From contig JAAEAF010003361.1 of the NCBI GenBank assembly GCA_011037195.1, positions 62,001 through 126,000 on the forward strand: DNA of 64,000 bases, given 5' to 3'. The position numbers and the translations under genes are program-made. A model generated the notes under the pieces. That model ran no database searches. It saw nothing but the letters and a program-made list of their open reading frames with translations, and was not told where the DNA came from. Below are positions 13,893-26,060 of this stretch, one piece after another (position 1 is the stretch's first letter; each line of letters starts with the position of its first letter). The stretch is from Triatoma infestans. Its lineage: Eukaryota; Arthropoda; Insecta; Hemiptera; Reduviidae.

Positions 13893-16800
13893 ATGTGGAC
13901 TGCAATTTGTTTTGTTAGTGCTTTATTTTTTTGGAGTGTTTATAGCCAGTATGAATGGCAACCAAAAGACGTTTTTGATGAAATAAGGGGTAAAATTGAT
14001 AGAGTAACAGCAGATAATTGTGAAATTCAAAATTTGTATGATCTTTATTTGCCAGAAGATTCTGTTTCCCATTTACCCGATGTAAAAGAACTGAACGTGA
14101 ATCCTACTTTTCCGAATAGGACTCACCTATTGCATTTGCATAACTTAGCCCTAAGCAGATCTTTCTTCTTTAGCTATATCTTGCAAGCGCGTTTTATTCG
14201 TCCAGCCAGAAATGATACTTATGATCCTGGAATGATGTATTACTTTTTGTCAACCGTTGCTGATGTATCTGCAAATCCTTACATAAATGCTAGTGCCATT
14301 TATTTCTCACCCCATTCAGCGTATACACCATCTTATCGAGGTTTTTTCAATAAAACAATGCCTAGGTTTGCTCCGCGTACATTTAGGTATGTGGATTAGT
14401 ATTATTGTTTAGTATTCTGGTTGGACTGTTATTAATATTATTTATAAGCCACAATTATAATAAAGTTAAAATTTTAGGGCTGATGATTTCAATGATCCAA
14501 TTCATCTAGAACGGATTTCAACACTAAATACATTCACAGTTAGAGATTTAGGAGCTTTTTCAAATGAAACTCAAAGTATGGATTATACTTCTGAACATTA
14601 TCGAATTAATGAATGGTAAGTTTAGTAAGAGTTATATTTGATTTAAGATATTTATGTATATTATTTTAATTTTTAAATAATCTTAAGGTATCAAAAGTGG
14701 CTACCAGACAATGTAGTAGGGCGCCATGATACAAAGACTACATACCAAGTGCAGATCCGTTATGCCAACAATACTAACGAAACGTTCACTTTCCACGGCC
14801 CGCCAGGTCTGCCCACTTTTCGTTTCTTACTGTAATCAAAGCAAAAATAAAACTAAGATATTTTATTAATTAAAAATACTTTTTTTAGGCGCTGATGAAA
14901 ATCCTGGGCCAGTTAAGTGGGGTCGTCCGTATTTTGATTGTCATAGATCTAACAAGTGGCTTGTAAGTGCTATAGTACCAATTGCAGATATTTATCCCAG
15001 ACATACACAATTCAGGCATATTGAATACCCTAGGTATATACCAAAAACCAATTATAAATTTTTTTTTTTCATAATTTTCAATCTATTAGTAATTTAGCAT
15101 TTTAAAATAGATACACCGCTGTAGCGGTGCTGGAGATGGATTTTGATCGTATTGATATTAACCAGTGCCCTAAAGGCGAAGGAAACGATGGTCCTAACAG
15201 GTTTGCCGATACAGCCCGTTGTAAGAAGGAAACCACGGAAGTAAGTTATATCATACATACTTAACATATTGATTAAATATAATTATTGGAAATAATGATA
15301 TCTGGAAATGTTTAGTGTGAGCCAATCCATGGATGGGGTTTCAGAAGAGGTGGTTATCAATGTAGATGTCGCCCTGGTTGGAGATTACCAACATTACAAA
15401 GAAGACCATTTTTAGGTGAAATTATTGAAAGAGCTACCTCGGAACAATATTATAATGGCTTTGACTGCCTTAAAATTGGATGTAAGTGATGGGATTTAAT
15501 GTTTCTTTAAATTTTTATCTTAAGAAAGAATTTTGATTAGACATCATTTCTTCTAGGGATACACAAATTACCCATAAAATGGGAAAAAGCGCCGCAATAT
15601 ATAAGAGAACTATATCTGGATAGATATTATGAATATCGTAACTATTCTGAAGACACCGTATTCTATCAGCAGCTTAATATTACAGAAAGTGCAAACCCCT
15701 TCAGGACGAATAATTTAAATATACATAGCGCAATCAATTTTATTTTGGAAGTGAAGCCAAATAATTGTAAAAAGTATGGAAAACGCAAACAATTTTAAAA
15801 ATTAATATTTATATTCTTTTCATATCTTTTAATGATATTTTTCAGCTATAAAAGACAGGATTTAATTTTACAAGGAGATGTTAGTTTTGGAGCTGAAGAA
15901 TTTTTTGAAAATGAAGCTAAAATGGCGGTCAGATTGGCTAATTTTATAAGTGCTTTCTTACAGGTATTGTTTCTTATTGTTATTTAATGAGATTTATGAA
16001 GTTTATTGTTTATTATTAATTTGTATAATGTGTAATGTATTTTTTAAAGATAGTTGATCCAAAAGAAGTATATACAGGTAAGAGAGTAGCTGATCAGCCT
16101 CTTTCTGAGGATCAAATGATGGGGGAAACTCTTTCTTTAGTTCTTGGGGACAGCAGAATTTGGTCAGCTGGCACTTACTGGGATCGAAATAAGTTTTCAA
16201 ATAGAACTTATTTTGCCCCTTATGCATATAAAACGCAATTGAATACCAGAAAATTTAAATTAGAAGATTTGGCCCGTTTAAATAAATCAGGTAAGGAATG
16301 ACTTTTTCTTTATTAGTAATAAAAGTTATAGTTTTCAAATTATTAATTGAAAGCGGATTTGTTTACAGATGAAGTTTATACCAATAAAGAATGGTTTCAA
16401 TTTTTGAGAGAACGGTGGTCAACGAATTTTGATTCCTTGGAAAAATATTATATGAAAATAAAAATTAGATATAATGAAACTGGGGAACATTTTATGAAAT
16501 ATGAGCATTATCCCAATTATTATCGGTAAGTTAGGTTTGGCGTATCTGCAGTTAAGGAAAAATTGAATTGAATTGAAAAACGAATAATTTTTAGTGCTGC
16601 CAAATTGGATGACGGGTATTGGACTAATCCCTTTTTTGATTGTGATGGTAAAGTCAAAAAATGGATAATAATGTATGCAGTACCATTTTTTGGTTGGGAT
16701 AATCTTAGAAACAAATTAGAGTTTAAGTAAGTATCAAACTCGGTTAATTTCCTGTTAAGCTTGTCTTGTGTGTAGGGAGGATAAGATTTTTTTTTTTTCC

Positions 16801-19800
16801 AGAGGGGTTGTTGCTGTATCAATGGATTTACTGCAGTTAGATATTAATCAGTGTCCTGATAAATATTATGTACCGAATGCTTTTAAAAACACCCATAAAT
16901 GTGATAAGACATCATATGTAAGTATAGATTTCACTCACCGTAATTTGAAGTTGTAGATACAAAAATATCCGATAACTTTTATGTTTCCTTTAGAAATTAT
17001 AAAATTGGCCAAACATAACACTATATCACTTTTGAGTTGTATAAAAACGTCCATCACATTTCACTAAATATCTAAATCGGGTGGGTGTCATAACACCCGA
17101 TTTATAATTTTTTTTTGTAGCCGATGCTATCTTTATGTTGTAGTGTGTACCAATCCTAGGCAGAGGCTATGATGCTGGTGGTTATAAATGTGAATGTCTG
17201 CAAGGCTACGAGTATCCTTTTGAGGATAGCATCACGTACTACGACGGCCAGTTGGTCGAAGCAGAGTTTCTCAATCTGGTTGTGGACAATGCCACTAGGT
17301 GAGTGAGACTAACCCCTTTCACATAAACGTAAACCTCTCAATTTCCCCCACTATCTTATTATGTTGATATGGAAGGGGTTTATTCACAAACTTGTCCTAA
17401 CTGACTCCCTTCCCACAAGAACTGGATCCTACTCCCTCCATGACATGTTTAAGTTAGCAAAAAAAGTCCGCAGGAAACAGTAAAGAACCCCTACACATCC
17501 TTTATATTTTTTTTTTTATTTTTTTTTGAGATCTTATTTGTGTATAAAAGAATAAATATAATGATAGATACAAAACTATTCAAAAGTTAGCAAAAGCTGA
17601 TATCGCATTGACGAAAAAATAAAATGTTGCTAAAAATAATTAGAGAATTCTTTTCTAATGACCTGGCAATTTAATATATTGTACTTTAAAAGCTTACTGC
17701 CCTATCCTTAATATTTTTTGTTAGAAAAGTTCATTATATTGAACTATAAACAATTGGCAGCTGAAACTCTCAGCAGTTAGCAAGAATAAAGGGATATTTC
17801 ACAAAGCAAGGGTCAATAGTTCGCTGTACTTGTACGACACTCTTGCAAGGTTACTCTAGTCAGGCTTCTTTTTTTCCATTTTTTTTTCTTTTATTTTTTT
17901 AATCAAGCTTTAGGGGTTGTTGTAGATGTTTTTTTGTTGAATGCAGCAAAAAATCCTCCATGATGATAGTGCCTGAGGATCTTATATGAAGATTTCGACC
18001 AAAATAGTTTACTTGGTGCTATTAATTTCCTTTTTTTTTCAGTTTCACGATTTTTTTTTAACATTATACACAAAGAGGCTATCACTTTTTTCCATCTAGT
18101 CGAATTTTTTTTTAGATCAGGTTGTGAAATAATCATAGTCCTCAACAAATTATTCAACAGACTTTGTTTTTTTTTCTTTTTTTACTTTCGCATACTGCGA
18201 TCATATTCAGTTTATCAGTGGAAGTACATGTTTTAAGGTTTCTAACAAAATATTTATCTTAATTTTTTATATTTATCTTTATAAATATATCTAAAGTATT
18301 AATAAAATGTATGTGCAATTTAGGATAACATTGTTGACAGAGCACTCGTCTTTTTATTGTTTTATTTATCTAAAGCTTTGGCCTCTTCAGTAGCTAACGC
18401 TCTCGGCTATAGTGCAAGTAATCCGACTTCAATTCCTTTGGAGGTTCCAAAATTTATATCTGCGTGACGAATTTTGAACTCTCAATTTCACGACCAAATC
18501 TTGGTCTTTTATTAATGATCTAGAGGCTATGATGAGAGTACTAAACAAATAGAAAATCTTCATAATATCTTTTGTAAACAATATATTATTTACACCTAAA
18601 TGTTGAGATTAAGATTGTATGAATTACAGTTGCATAGGTGGGGTCTCAATAAACAAATAAAAAAAAATTTTGTACTGTAGCGCCTCTTGAAGGCAGCTAT
18701 ACAGGTCAAAAGCTTGAGATACAGATAAATAATACAATAAAGAAGACAAGCACTCCAAGAAAATATTTAGATTTATTACATGCATTTATAGAAATGCAAG
18801 TTTGAAGAAAATCGGTTAATCGGAAGTGCTTCTTGGATCAGGATTCTGAGTTTTTCGATAATAATTCCAATGATTACCATTCTGATTCCATTGAAACCGT
18901 ACATTTAGAAATCTATAACTTTTATTTGAAACATTTAGAGAAAAATTATTGTTTGGGGGTTCTAGAGAATCTGTAATGTTTGATTTTAGGGATTGATCGA
19001 GCTACTATGTAATCACATTTACATACTTGTTATTTGCTGAAAACAGTATCATCTAGCCGTGTGCAGGGCAACTAAACGTTAAGCAAAAATTGCTAGTTAA
19101 AATAAAATTTGATATGAATATTTTTTATTAATTTATTTAAAGGACATTCATTTTATTGTATACCTTAATTTTTCAAGGTATACAATATATAAGGTACGGT
19201 TCTTTTCAGTAGCATTAAATGTGAAATCATATTTTCATGTGTCTGTTTTGTGTCATGTATAATAATTGTGATTTTTAGATTCTAATAATAATATGCAATA
19301 AAGCGCGATATTCTTATTTAAGAGTCCTCAGAATAATTCTTAAGTATTAATAATCATCATAAACATCATCATATCAAACATATTAGTAATCATTTTATCA
19401 TTAAATTTGGTTTCTTACAAATTACTAATATAATTTATTAATAAACTTAAGACCAATAATAATAATAATATCTCTGTGGGGAGGCCAAGCCCTACGCTCC
19501 TCTGGGCCATGTAGCTACCTAAAGTTCTCTTATTACAAATACCGCCCTTCACCGGATAGTGAGCTGTAGAGACGAGTAAAGCTAAGGGCAGCATGAACCC
19601 CGGGAACTCCTCGTTGCTAGTATAGTTGCAGTAGAACTGAGCTAATCTTAGAATTAATTATTCTTAGATTCTTCTAAGAATTATTCTAATTGTTGTACGA
19701 ATTAATTATTAAATTGAGATATCAGGATGATTTGCTTTTTTTTTTATTATTATTTTGCGTTCTTACTGTTGAGAGGGAAAGTATTGCGATCGCATTACAT

Positions 19801-22355
19801 TTTCTCCGGAAGTACATGTTTTGGTATCCCCGAGAACGAAAATAAATGGTGTCTTTAATGAACGAATTCATAGTATATTAATAATAACTCTACTGGTCAT
19901 TTGTAGTAATATTTCAAAATCTTTATAATCTTTAGTGTTCTAAAAAGAACTTAACAGAATAACCTTCTCAAAAAATAGGGTTTACTTTTTTCCGAAGGCA
20001 CTAAAATATCTGGTGTGAAATGCTACCTGACTTTTTCTTACTGCATCACCACTTCTAATTGACAAATTTTCTTCAGACTTAGTATTATTTATATCAAGTG
20101 TTTATTGACTCTAATATCATATAGATGGTACCAGCATTAAAGTCATCAACATATTTAATATCCATTAACATTTCTAAATGGAAGAATCGTACAAAACATG
20201 AAGTGGCATTTAGAAGAAAACCTAGTCTCACTCCTTAGAACTTTTCTAAAATCAATTTTCCCAGGAAAATATTTAAAATAAGTGATAGACCTTCCAGTTT
20301 ATAGACTAACACAAGATTTAAAGAACGTTGTTGGAGTGGTTTTCGTATAAATCCAGAAAAAACCAAAAAGGCATTCAGTGAAGTGTATTTTGGGTTGATT
20401 GATTTTGAACGATCCACATTGGATCTCCTGTTGATCCCCTGATGTTGGTCATATTGAGCTTGAGTTTACTGCAATTTTTAATTTCTAAGTTAAATTGTTT
20501 GCTAATCAGACGTACAGTTCTTAAAAAAAAAAAAAAACTCTATCTCGAACTCAGGAGACCTCAAAACGTGTAATTAATTCCATTTTTTTTTTAAGTTTCA
20601 CACAATTTCAATTTTTCAGTATTGTGTCCTACATTGCCTGGTGTTTGGTAACAGTAACTGTTGTCGCAGCAGCATCATCACGTGACGTATTCCAGACTTC
20701 TGTCTATACTAAGAAGGGTATATATTATTTGATGCCTGCAATATTGACAAATAAGAGGCGATATGCACTTACGCTGTGATATCGTCTTTATTGTGATAAT
20801 TCAGGGTTCCATTCCCGTGAAGGCAAAGTCGGTATTGACCCAGCATTGTGAAAAAAATTGGGAAGCTACAGATGCTAGCGCACTTAGGTAGCAAAGATCA
20901 GAACTAAAGGTTAAGGGAACCGCGCCGTATGGCAAGCCTTGGACCTTCATGGGCTCTTGCATCATAGGTTTAATTTAATTAATTTTAAATTTTAAAGAGG
21001 TACTATAGTACCACAAAACGAATATCAGTCCATAAGAAAAAAATCAACATTTCCATCCATCTAGTGGCTAGTACCTACCATTCGTACGCCTAAATATATT
21101 CTTTTCAATTGGATTTCTTTAGAACACTGATTTAAAGAAACGACATATCTGCTTTATGGTTGTAGATATTGTGGAACAGAATAGAATATTATGGACAAGA
21201 TATATTGTAGAATTTGTGAATAGCAGAAGAACACCCCTTCATCTTTATTGGATTGTTTGACTTGTGAATCAGATTTAAGAGTTTTGGTCTAAGGAAGAGC
21301 TTGGGCAGTTGTTTTCTTTGAAGTATGTTGTCCAGTTAATTTGGCCATCGGTATATAATATCGATCGTCGGACATCTTTTTTTTTTCTACTTTATATATA
21401 TAAAGCATTTATATATGGTATGACTATTTAACCATGTTATATATGTAACCTTAACTAATGTTATGTTATATATAATGGTATGACCATATATATATATATA
21501 TGGTTAAGACCAATAATAATAATAATATCTCTGTGGGGAGGCCAAGCCCTACGCTCCTCTGGGCCATGTAGCTACCTGTATATATATGTTAATAGTGTAT
21601 CCCTAAGGAGGAAATGGAGTAGTCACTTCTTCAAGAATCTTGTATATATGTGGTTACTCCAACCCAACAACACTTTCCCTACATTTTCAATGTTCACATA
21701 ATACATACAGTCCGTGCTGAGATGGTTGATATGTGCAGAACTTCAGAGAACCGATAGGCAAACTCTAGCGCAAGACCACACACATTCACTAACAATTATT
21801 TAACGTTGGATTAGCAAAACAGGTTCGAGTCCATTAGTGCTGCCCTTAGATTTTTTCTTCCTAGGGGCCTCTACAGCAAACTGTCAGATGGCAGGCAGTG
21901 CACTGAGAAGGTTAAGGACACCAATGACCATGAACATTGACGCGTCTTATCCTATGGTCATTGGCTCTGGAACCTTATCAGTGCACTGCCTGCCATCTGA
22001 TCTGTAGAGGCTCCTAGGAAGAAAAAATCTAAGGGCCGCACTAAGGGAGTCAAGAGATATTTCAGATAGCAGTGGATTTAGCTTTATATGGCCATTCCTC
22101 TACAAACATCCTAATAACGAATAATAGAAAATAAATGCTGGATTTATTTACCAATTATATTCATTTATCATTAAGCATAAGTTTTTTTTTTTATTATAAG
22201 TGTTATCCAGATTAACTTTTAGAATAAACTATTGAAGCAATAATAATTTATATTTCAGGTTCGATATGTTCAAATGCCGCATTGCCGGAGCTCCGAGTCT
22301 ACAAGAAAATGTTATATTATTAGGCTTGCTAATTTTTATAGTTTTTCTGAGATAA
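13893..22355 (+). CDS. Tandem GPR158/179-type ectodomain protein, signal peptide and C-terminal anchor, no 7TM
   Basis: Exons: 13893-14386, 14478-14615, 14688-14806, 14889-15033, 15111-15240, 15316-15481, 15557-15773, 15846-15963, 16050-16290, 16369-16525, 16595-16726, 16803-16917, 17144-17298, 22259-22355. The total is 2424 nt, 807 aa plus TAA, all GT-AG and in phase. Residues 1-18 are a signal peptide. Unit 1 (about 50-395) carries HLHNLALSRSFFFSYILQ, a Cache-like region and a Cys-rich/EGF-like module from DINQC (C318) through GGYQCRC. Unit 2 (about 480-782) repeats the plan (FFDC, GVVAVSMD, DINQC at C703, GGYKCEC). Residues 794-806 are hydrophobic and follow small residues AGAPS, like a GPI signal. 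Many NxS/T sites fit an extracellular protein. The match to GPR158/GPR179 ectodomains (glycine-binding Cache in vertebrate GPR158) is from memory. Ligand and role are unknown. I do not recognise a gene name. Confidence 0.85.
17073..17104. repeat. Short intronic hairpin
   Basis: An 11-bp perfect inverted repeat (TAAATCGGGTG and CACCCGATTTA) has a 10-base spacer, in intron 12 about 40 bases before exon 13. A nested alternative pairing, GGGTGT with ACACCC, is also possible. The sequence resembles the end of the modular repeat family, so it may be a tiny remnant rather than a regulatory fold. Confidence 0.6.
18785..19000 (-). repeat. Modular repeat family, decayed copy
   Basis: It contains the family signatures TTTGAAGAAAATCGGTTAA, CGGAAGTGCT and ACTTTTATTTGAAACATTTA in minus orientation. 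Confidence 0.6.
19447..19520. repeat. 74-bp identical duplicate, copy A
   Basis: This is base-for-base identical to 21504-21577. On the minus strand it reads as a GC-rich stretch (CATGGCCCAGAGGAGCGTAG) followed by an ATT microsatellite, like the 3' end of a retroelement. It is followed directly by a degraded family-1 SINE in antisense. Confidence 0.85.
19525..19650 (-). mobile_element. Degenerate family-1 tRNA-SINE, antisense
   Basis: On the minus strand, decayed tRNA-head pieces (GTTCATGCTGCCCTTAG) and body parts (CTACAGCTCACTATCCGGTG) match the order of the copy at 1499-1737. The tail is lost or replaced by the 74-bp unit. Confidence 0.65.
19755..19860 (-). repeat. Modular repeat family, end fragment
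   Basis: It starts GAAAGTATTGCGATCGCAT and continues CCGGAAGTACATGTTTTG, the usual outer end of the family in minus orientation. Confidence 0.6.
20005..20575 (+). repeat. Modular repeat family, decayed copy
   Basis: Its start matches the family end TCTGGTGTGAAA and ACTTTTTCTTACTGC. It continues with AATTTTCTTCA and CAATTTTCCCAGGAAAATAT. It is strongly diverged inside. Confidence 0.6.
20790..20965 (+). mobile_element. SINE-like dispersed repeat (family C), copy 1
   Basis: It begins with a B-box-like GGTTCCATTCC. It shares with 55685-55842 the blocks GCATTGTGAAA, GGGAAGCTAC versus GGGAGCTACT, and a 3' end reading GGCAAG(C/T)CTTGG(A/G)C(C/T)TTCATGGGC then CATAGGT. The two copies are clearly homologous but diverged. 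Confidence 0.65.
21504..21577. repeat. 74-bp identical duplicate, copy B, inside a TA run
   Basis: This is identical to 19447-19520, including the TTAAGACC outside the ATT tract. It is flanked on both sides by TA dinucleotide repeats. The shared outer bases suggest a recent copy of the whole segment. Confidence 0.85.
21826..22050. mobile_element. Tail-to-tail inverted pair of truncated family-1 SINEs
   Basis: 21826-21949 is a plus-strand 5'-truncated SINE (from GGTTCGAGTCC to GACGCGTCTTA). 21950-22050 is the same sequence inverted. Both arms share an internal deletion compared with the copy at 1499 (GTCAGATGGCAGGCAGTGCA in both), so one arm was copied from the other. Together they form a hairpin with arms of about 100 bp. 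Confidence 0.82.
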
Positions 22356-22965
22356 TGTAAATTTCACAGACTGATTTACCAGAGCACTTGTTGTTTACAA
22401 GCTTGTATCAGTTAATAATTTAATTTTCAAGCATTTAATCAGTACATTGAGTTGACATCATTTTTTTTTTTTAATGTATATATGCATATTCATAAAATTA
22501 TATTTAAAGACAATATATTCTATTTCATTCTATATTATTATTGTTTTTAATTTGTAATGAATTATAGGAAGTTGTACCAAATTTGTAAGATTATAAATGT
22601 AATACTGTTAAGTGCAATTTATAGATATTAGCAGTTCACAGAGGACTTAAGTAAGATAAATTCTAGTATAAGTACAACTTAGGATAGAATTAGGTATCTT
22701 ATTGCCTATTGCCAATTTAAATATTTTTTTAATATTTACTGAATTTTCTTATATTCAGTTTAAGCATTTAATTTATGCATTTAAAAAAGAATAATCAAAC
22801 AAAAAGTGCTATATGAATCTCAAACCTAATTTTAGATTTTTTTTTTGTGTTCATTACACTGTTTTTAAGTTAAAATAACTAATAAATTCCGTCCGATGTA
22901 TAGTATTAACAAATTTGTGATACCAAAATGATGTCTTTTTTTATTATCAAACATATTAATAAAAT
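22356..22965 (+). other. Probable 3'UTR of the ectodomain gene with candidate poly(A) signals
   Basis: The sequence after the stop is AT-rich and free of recognisable elements until about 23 kb. AATAAA hexamers occur at 22881-22886 and 22958-22963. Either could end the transcript. The UTR end is inferred. Confidence 0.4.
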
Positions 22966-24653
22966 TTTATATAATGAAATAAGGAAATTTCTTATCTTTT
23001 TTTTTTTGTATTTTTTTTATTGGGTGTTTTTAAACATAATGGAACAGGTTACCCTACTGAGGGGAGTGTGATTTGAACCTGTGTAGAAGGTAAAAAAAAA
23101 AATCTTAAAATCCAGTTTTTAAATGCCTAAAAATAAACATATATTTTAAAAAAATGTTATTAAATTAAAATCCGATACAAGTATTTACTTGGCGTTAGAC
23201 TGTCTAGAATATACCTCCAAAATAACACAGTGACTAAAATCCTTAAATGCTCATATTTTTAAAGGGATTAATAGTACGATGTCACACTTAGTCTTCCTCA
23301 ATCTATTCAAAATTCTGCTGAAGAAGGATTATGGCCTTTTTTTTATTCGTTTAAACAATTTTACATGTTTAACCTTTTTCTAAAAAAATTCTTTTTGACT
23401 CATGATAAAAATATGAAAATATCTTACCTTTTTTGGAGAAGATTTGAATTTGAAGAATTCCCACAAATAATTTCAGGAACAAAAAATTATTTTTGAACAA
23501 TAAAAGCCCAAACCTAATTTTTAAATAAAATGAAAACCATTTGAAGTTACCAATGGTACCTAAATATAAGTATTAAGCTTACTTATTTTTAAAATTTATT
23601 TTATGATTGTTAGATAAGGCAATATTTTCATTGGCTATTATTTATTTTTTAATATTTATTTATTTAAGATGATCTTTTTACATAATAGAGATTCTTATAT
23701 ATATAAATTCATAAATTATGCAATTAAGTTTTTTTTTTTTTGCTTTAATAATCTATTTCATTTTCCGTTGCTGTTAAAAACCTAAATGACATCATAATTC
23801 GAATGTCGCGTAATATGAAAGCAACTTGAAGCAAAAATTCAAGTGATGAATGCGGCAGGAGTACACACAAACAACCTACCATTACATAAGCAATTAGTTT
23901 TTGCTTTTACAATTAATAAATATTATTTTTATTATATTGGGTATGCAATTTAGTAAGTTTGTATGTTCGGTTAAATGGTAAGTGCTTCAAATGGGAATTA
24001 TGTAGTAAAGTTTATTCTCTCATTCAATTACCAAATTTTATATCCATTAATAAGCAGGAATTTGTTAAATATTATAACAAAAAAAATGGATTTCATTTTG
24101 GAAATCCTTCATAGCTGTTTCTCTTTTCTTTAAAGATCAATGCAGTAGATAATGCATCCATAATAAAATGTTAGCGCTACTTTTGTTATATATCGGGCCA
24201 GCTAATCACCTGATTTTTTTTTTTAATGCACAGTTTTATTTTTTAATGTTCAGAAACACAGCAGAGTGAGGGAATATGTATTTATATTCTAGGAAAATAT
24301 CTTTTTTTTAGCAAAATAGATAAAATAAAAAAGAGGACTTTTTGTTTTAAGAAAGTTTTTTTAGATTCGTGTTAATTATAAGAATTTTTTTTTAACCTTA
24401 TCCTTTTAATAAAAACGATATTATTATGGATTGGGAGAATAATTCAATCGTTTAGTCATGAAAAAATTATAGCCACTCTCATTCTTCACTTTTCAGTTTC
24501 AGAGGCTTAACGAAGTCATTCCGTCACAGGGGTTAACGAATTAACCATGCCTTTTTACGTGGGTATGTTATATTTTAAATACTTTCATTCATTCACGATG
24601 TTTGCCAAATATGTTTGTTTCATAATATCTTATATGAATACTATTTGAGTGAA
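22966..24653. other. AT-rich intergenic DNA, nothing recognised
   Basis: Poly-T and poly-A runs are frequent. No open frame with a recognisable domain, no tRNA-like motif and no clear repeat copy is seen. Confidence 0.6.
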
Positions 24654-26060
24654 ACATCTGGTATTTAATCCGTCGTAGGGTGCATATTCCTTTTGTTCCT
24701 GACTGGTTTCAGATTTTCATCCATCGACAGAGCAAATTCACCAAGTTCGTGTAGAGTTCACTTCAACGCAATGTTTCTGTTACGGCGGGTTTACACGAGT
24801 CAATTTGATTGATTCAGTTTGGTTGAAACAGTAATTATTTCAATTCAAGTGTTTGCTGTTTACACAGTTCAATGAAGTTGAACCAATCAGCGAAAAAAAA
24901 ATGGCGCTGACTGAGAGAGTGCGAATGTGAATGTGTTTGCTTTCTAGACACAAATTTTTGTAAACTCTAGACCTTATTTTGTGCTTGGTTTTCTTTCTTT
25001 TCTTTGAAAATAGCTCTCATGAGGAAAAAGTTGAGGCTAGATGTTGTGCGTGTTGGAGCAGCTTGTATTACTGAGACTATCACTGATTACATCAGAAAAT
25101 GTTAGAAAAAAATCAAGCAGAAAAAAACTGTATTGAACTCGTTTTTATAACTTGTGCGGATTGTTTTTATTTTGACTTAAGGAGATCAATATTTAAGCCA
25201 TCAATGGACAGTTCATCAACAATTTCTTTATATGCATTTGTCTTGTTTATATTGTCTTTATACTCGTTGATTTGGTATTCCATAAACATGGCCTGCCCTT
25301 GTATAAATTTAGTACAATTGACGTGTGTTCGTCTTTCCATTTAATATTAGGTATTTTCCTTGCTTGTAGACATTTTTATTACAAATTCTGTTATTTTTTG
25401 ACACAACCTTAACATGGTTTAGACACAAAAACTATAAACAACAACCAAAGAACACAATAACCTATTTCACTGAAACATATCAGAAAACAATTGATTTGCA
25501 CATCATCATTGACAGACTGTTTAGACTGTTCAATCTGCTGGTTCCAATGGGTTTTTCCATCAAATTGATCAAAAAAGTAGAATAGTACTCCAACTTTATT
25601 TCAATCATCAATTTCATTGAAATTACATATATTTACACTGATCAATTCATTGATTCAACCAAACTGAATCAATCAAATTGACTCGTGTAAACCGGCCTTT
25701 ACACTCACACTTGTTGGTTTGTTGATTTTATATACATATGTGCGGGAGGTTATAAGGTTATGTTACTATGTGCGTGTATTTAATAACAGAATGGAATTAT
25801 TATAAATTATAAATGGAATAATTATTTATAATAATTCCATTTTGTCATTAAACAAGCATACATAGTAATATAAGCTTATAGCCTCCCACATACATATATA
25901 CAATCAACAAACCAACAAGTGTGAGTGTAACAGAAACATTGCGTTGAAGTGAACTTTCTACACGAACTTTGTGAATTTGCTCTGACGATGGATAAAAATC
26001 CGAAACCGATCAGGAACAAAAGGAATATGCATGCTACGACCGATAAAATACCAGATGTTA
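24654..26060. repeat. Old palindrome (arms about 240 bp) with one arm interrupted by a MITE
   Basis: The left arm is 24654-24782 plus 25702 to about 25812. The right arm is about 25818-26060. Outer parts pair GTTCACTTCAACGCAATG with CATTGCGTTGAAGTGAAC. Inner parts pair CACTCACACTTGTTGGTTTG with CAAACCAACAAGTGTGAGTG. The centre is an AT-rich inverted TAATTCC motif. The right arm is continuous, while the left is split by 24783-25698. Confidence 0.88.
24783..25698. mobile_element. 916-bp MITE-like element, 45-bp TIRs, TTA target duplication
   Basis: The left end GGCGGGTTTACACGAGTC, continuing for about 45 bases, is matched inverted at the right end (GACTCGTGTAAACCGGCC). TTA at 24780-24782 is repeated at 25699-25701, and the intact partner arm of the surrounding palindrome has a single TTA at that spot. 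TIR style and TTA duplication fit the PIF/Harbinger group. Subterminal CAATTTGATTG-like repeats are present. Only short open frames occur (for example from 25019) with no transposase domain I can recognise, so it is non-autonomous. Confidence 0.85.

Larger units (their letters stand above)
17299..22258 (+). other. Intron 13 of the ectodomain gene (4.96 kb), filled with repeats
   Basis: This is the only long intron of the gene; the others are 68-226 bases. It separates the anchor exon from the rest. It carries decayed modular-repeat copies (about 18785-19000, 19755-19860, 20005-20575), SINE-related pieces (19525-19650, 20790-20965, 21826-22050) and a 74-bp identical duplication (19447-19520 and 21504-21577). 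No internal gene is seen. Confidence 0.85.

Noticed and set aside
16050..16081. Ending exon 9 of the ectodomain gene at a GTAAGA after TATACAG
   Set aside because: The frame stays open and continues with a conserved-looking segment (GKRVADQPLSEDQMMGETL) to a better donor at 16291.
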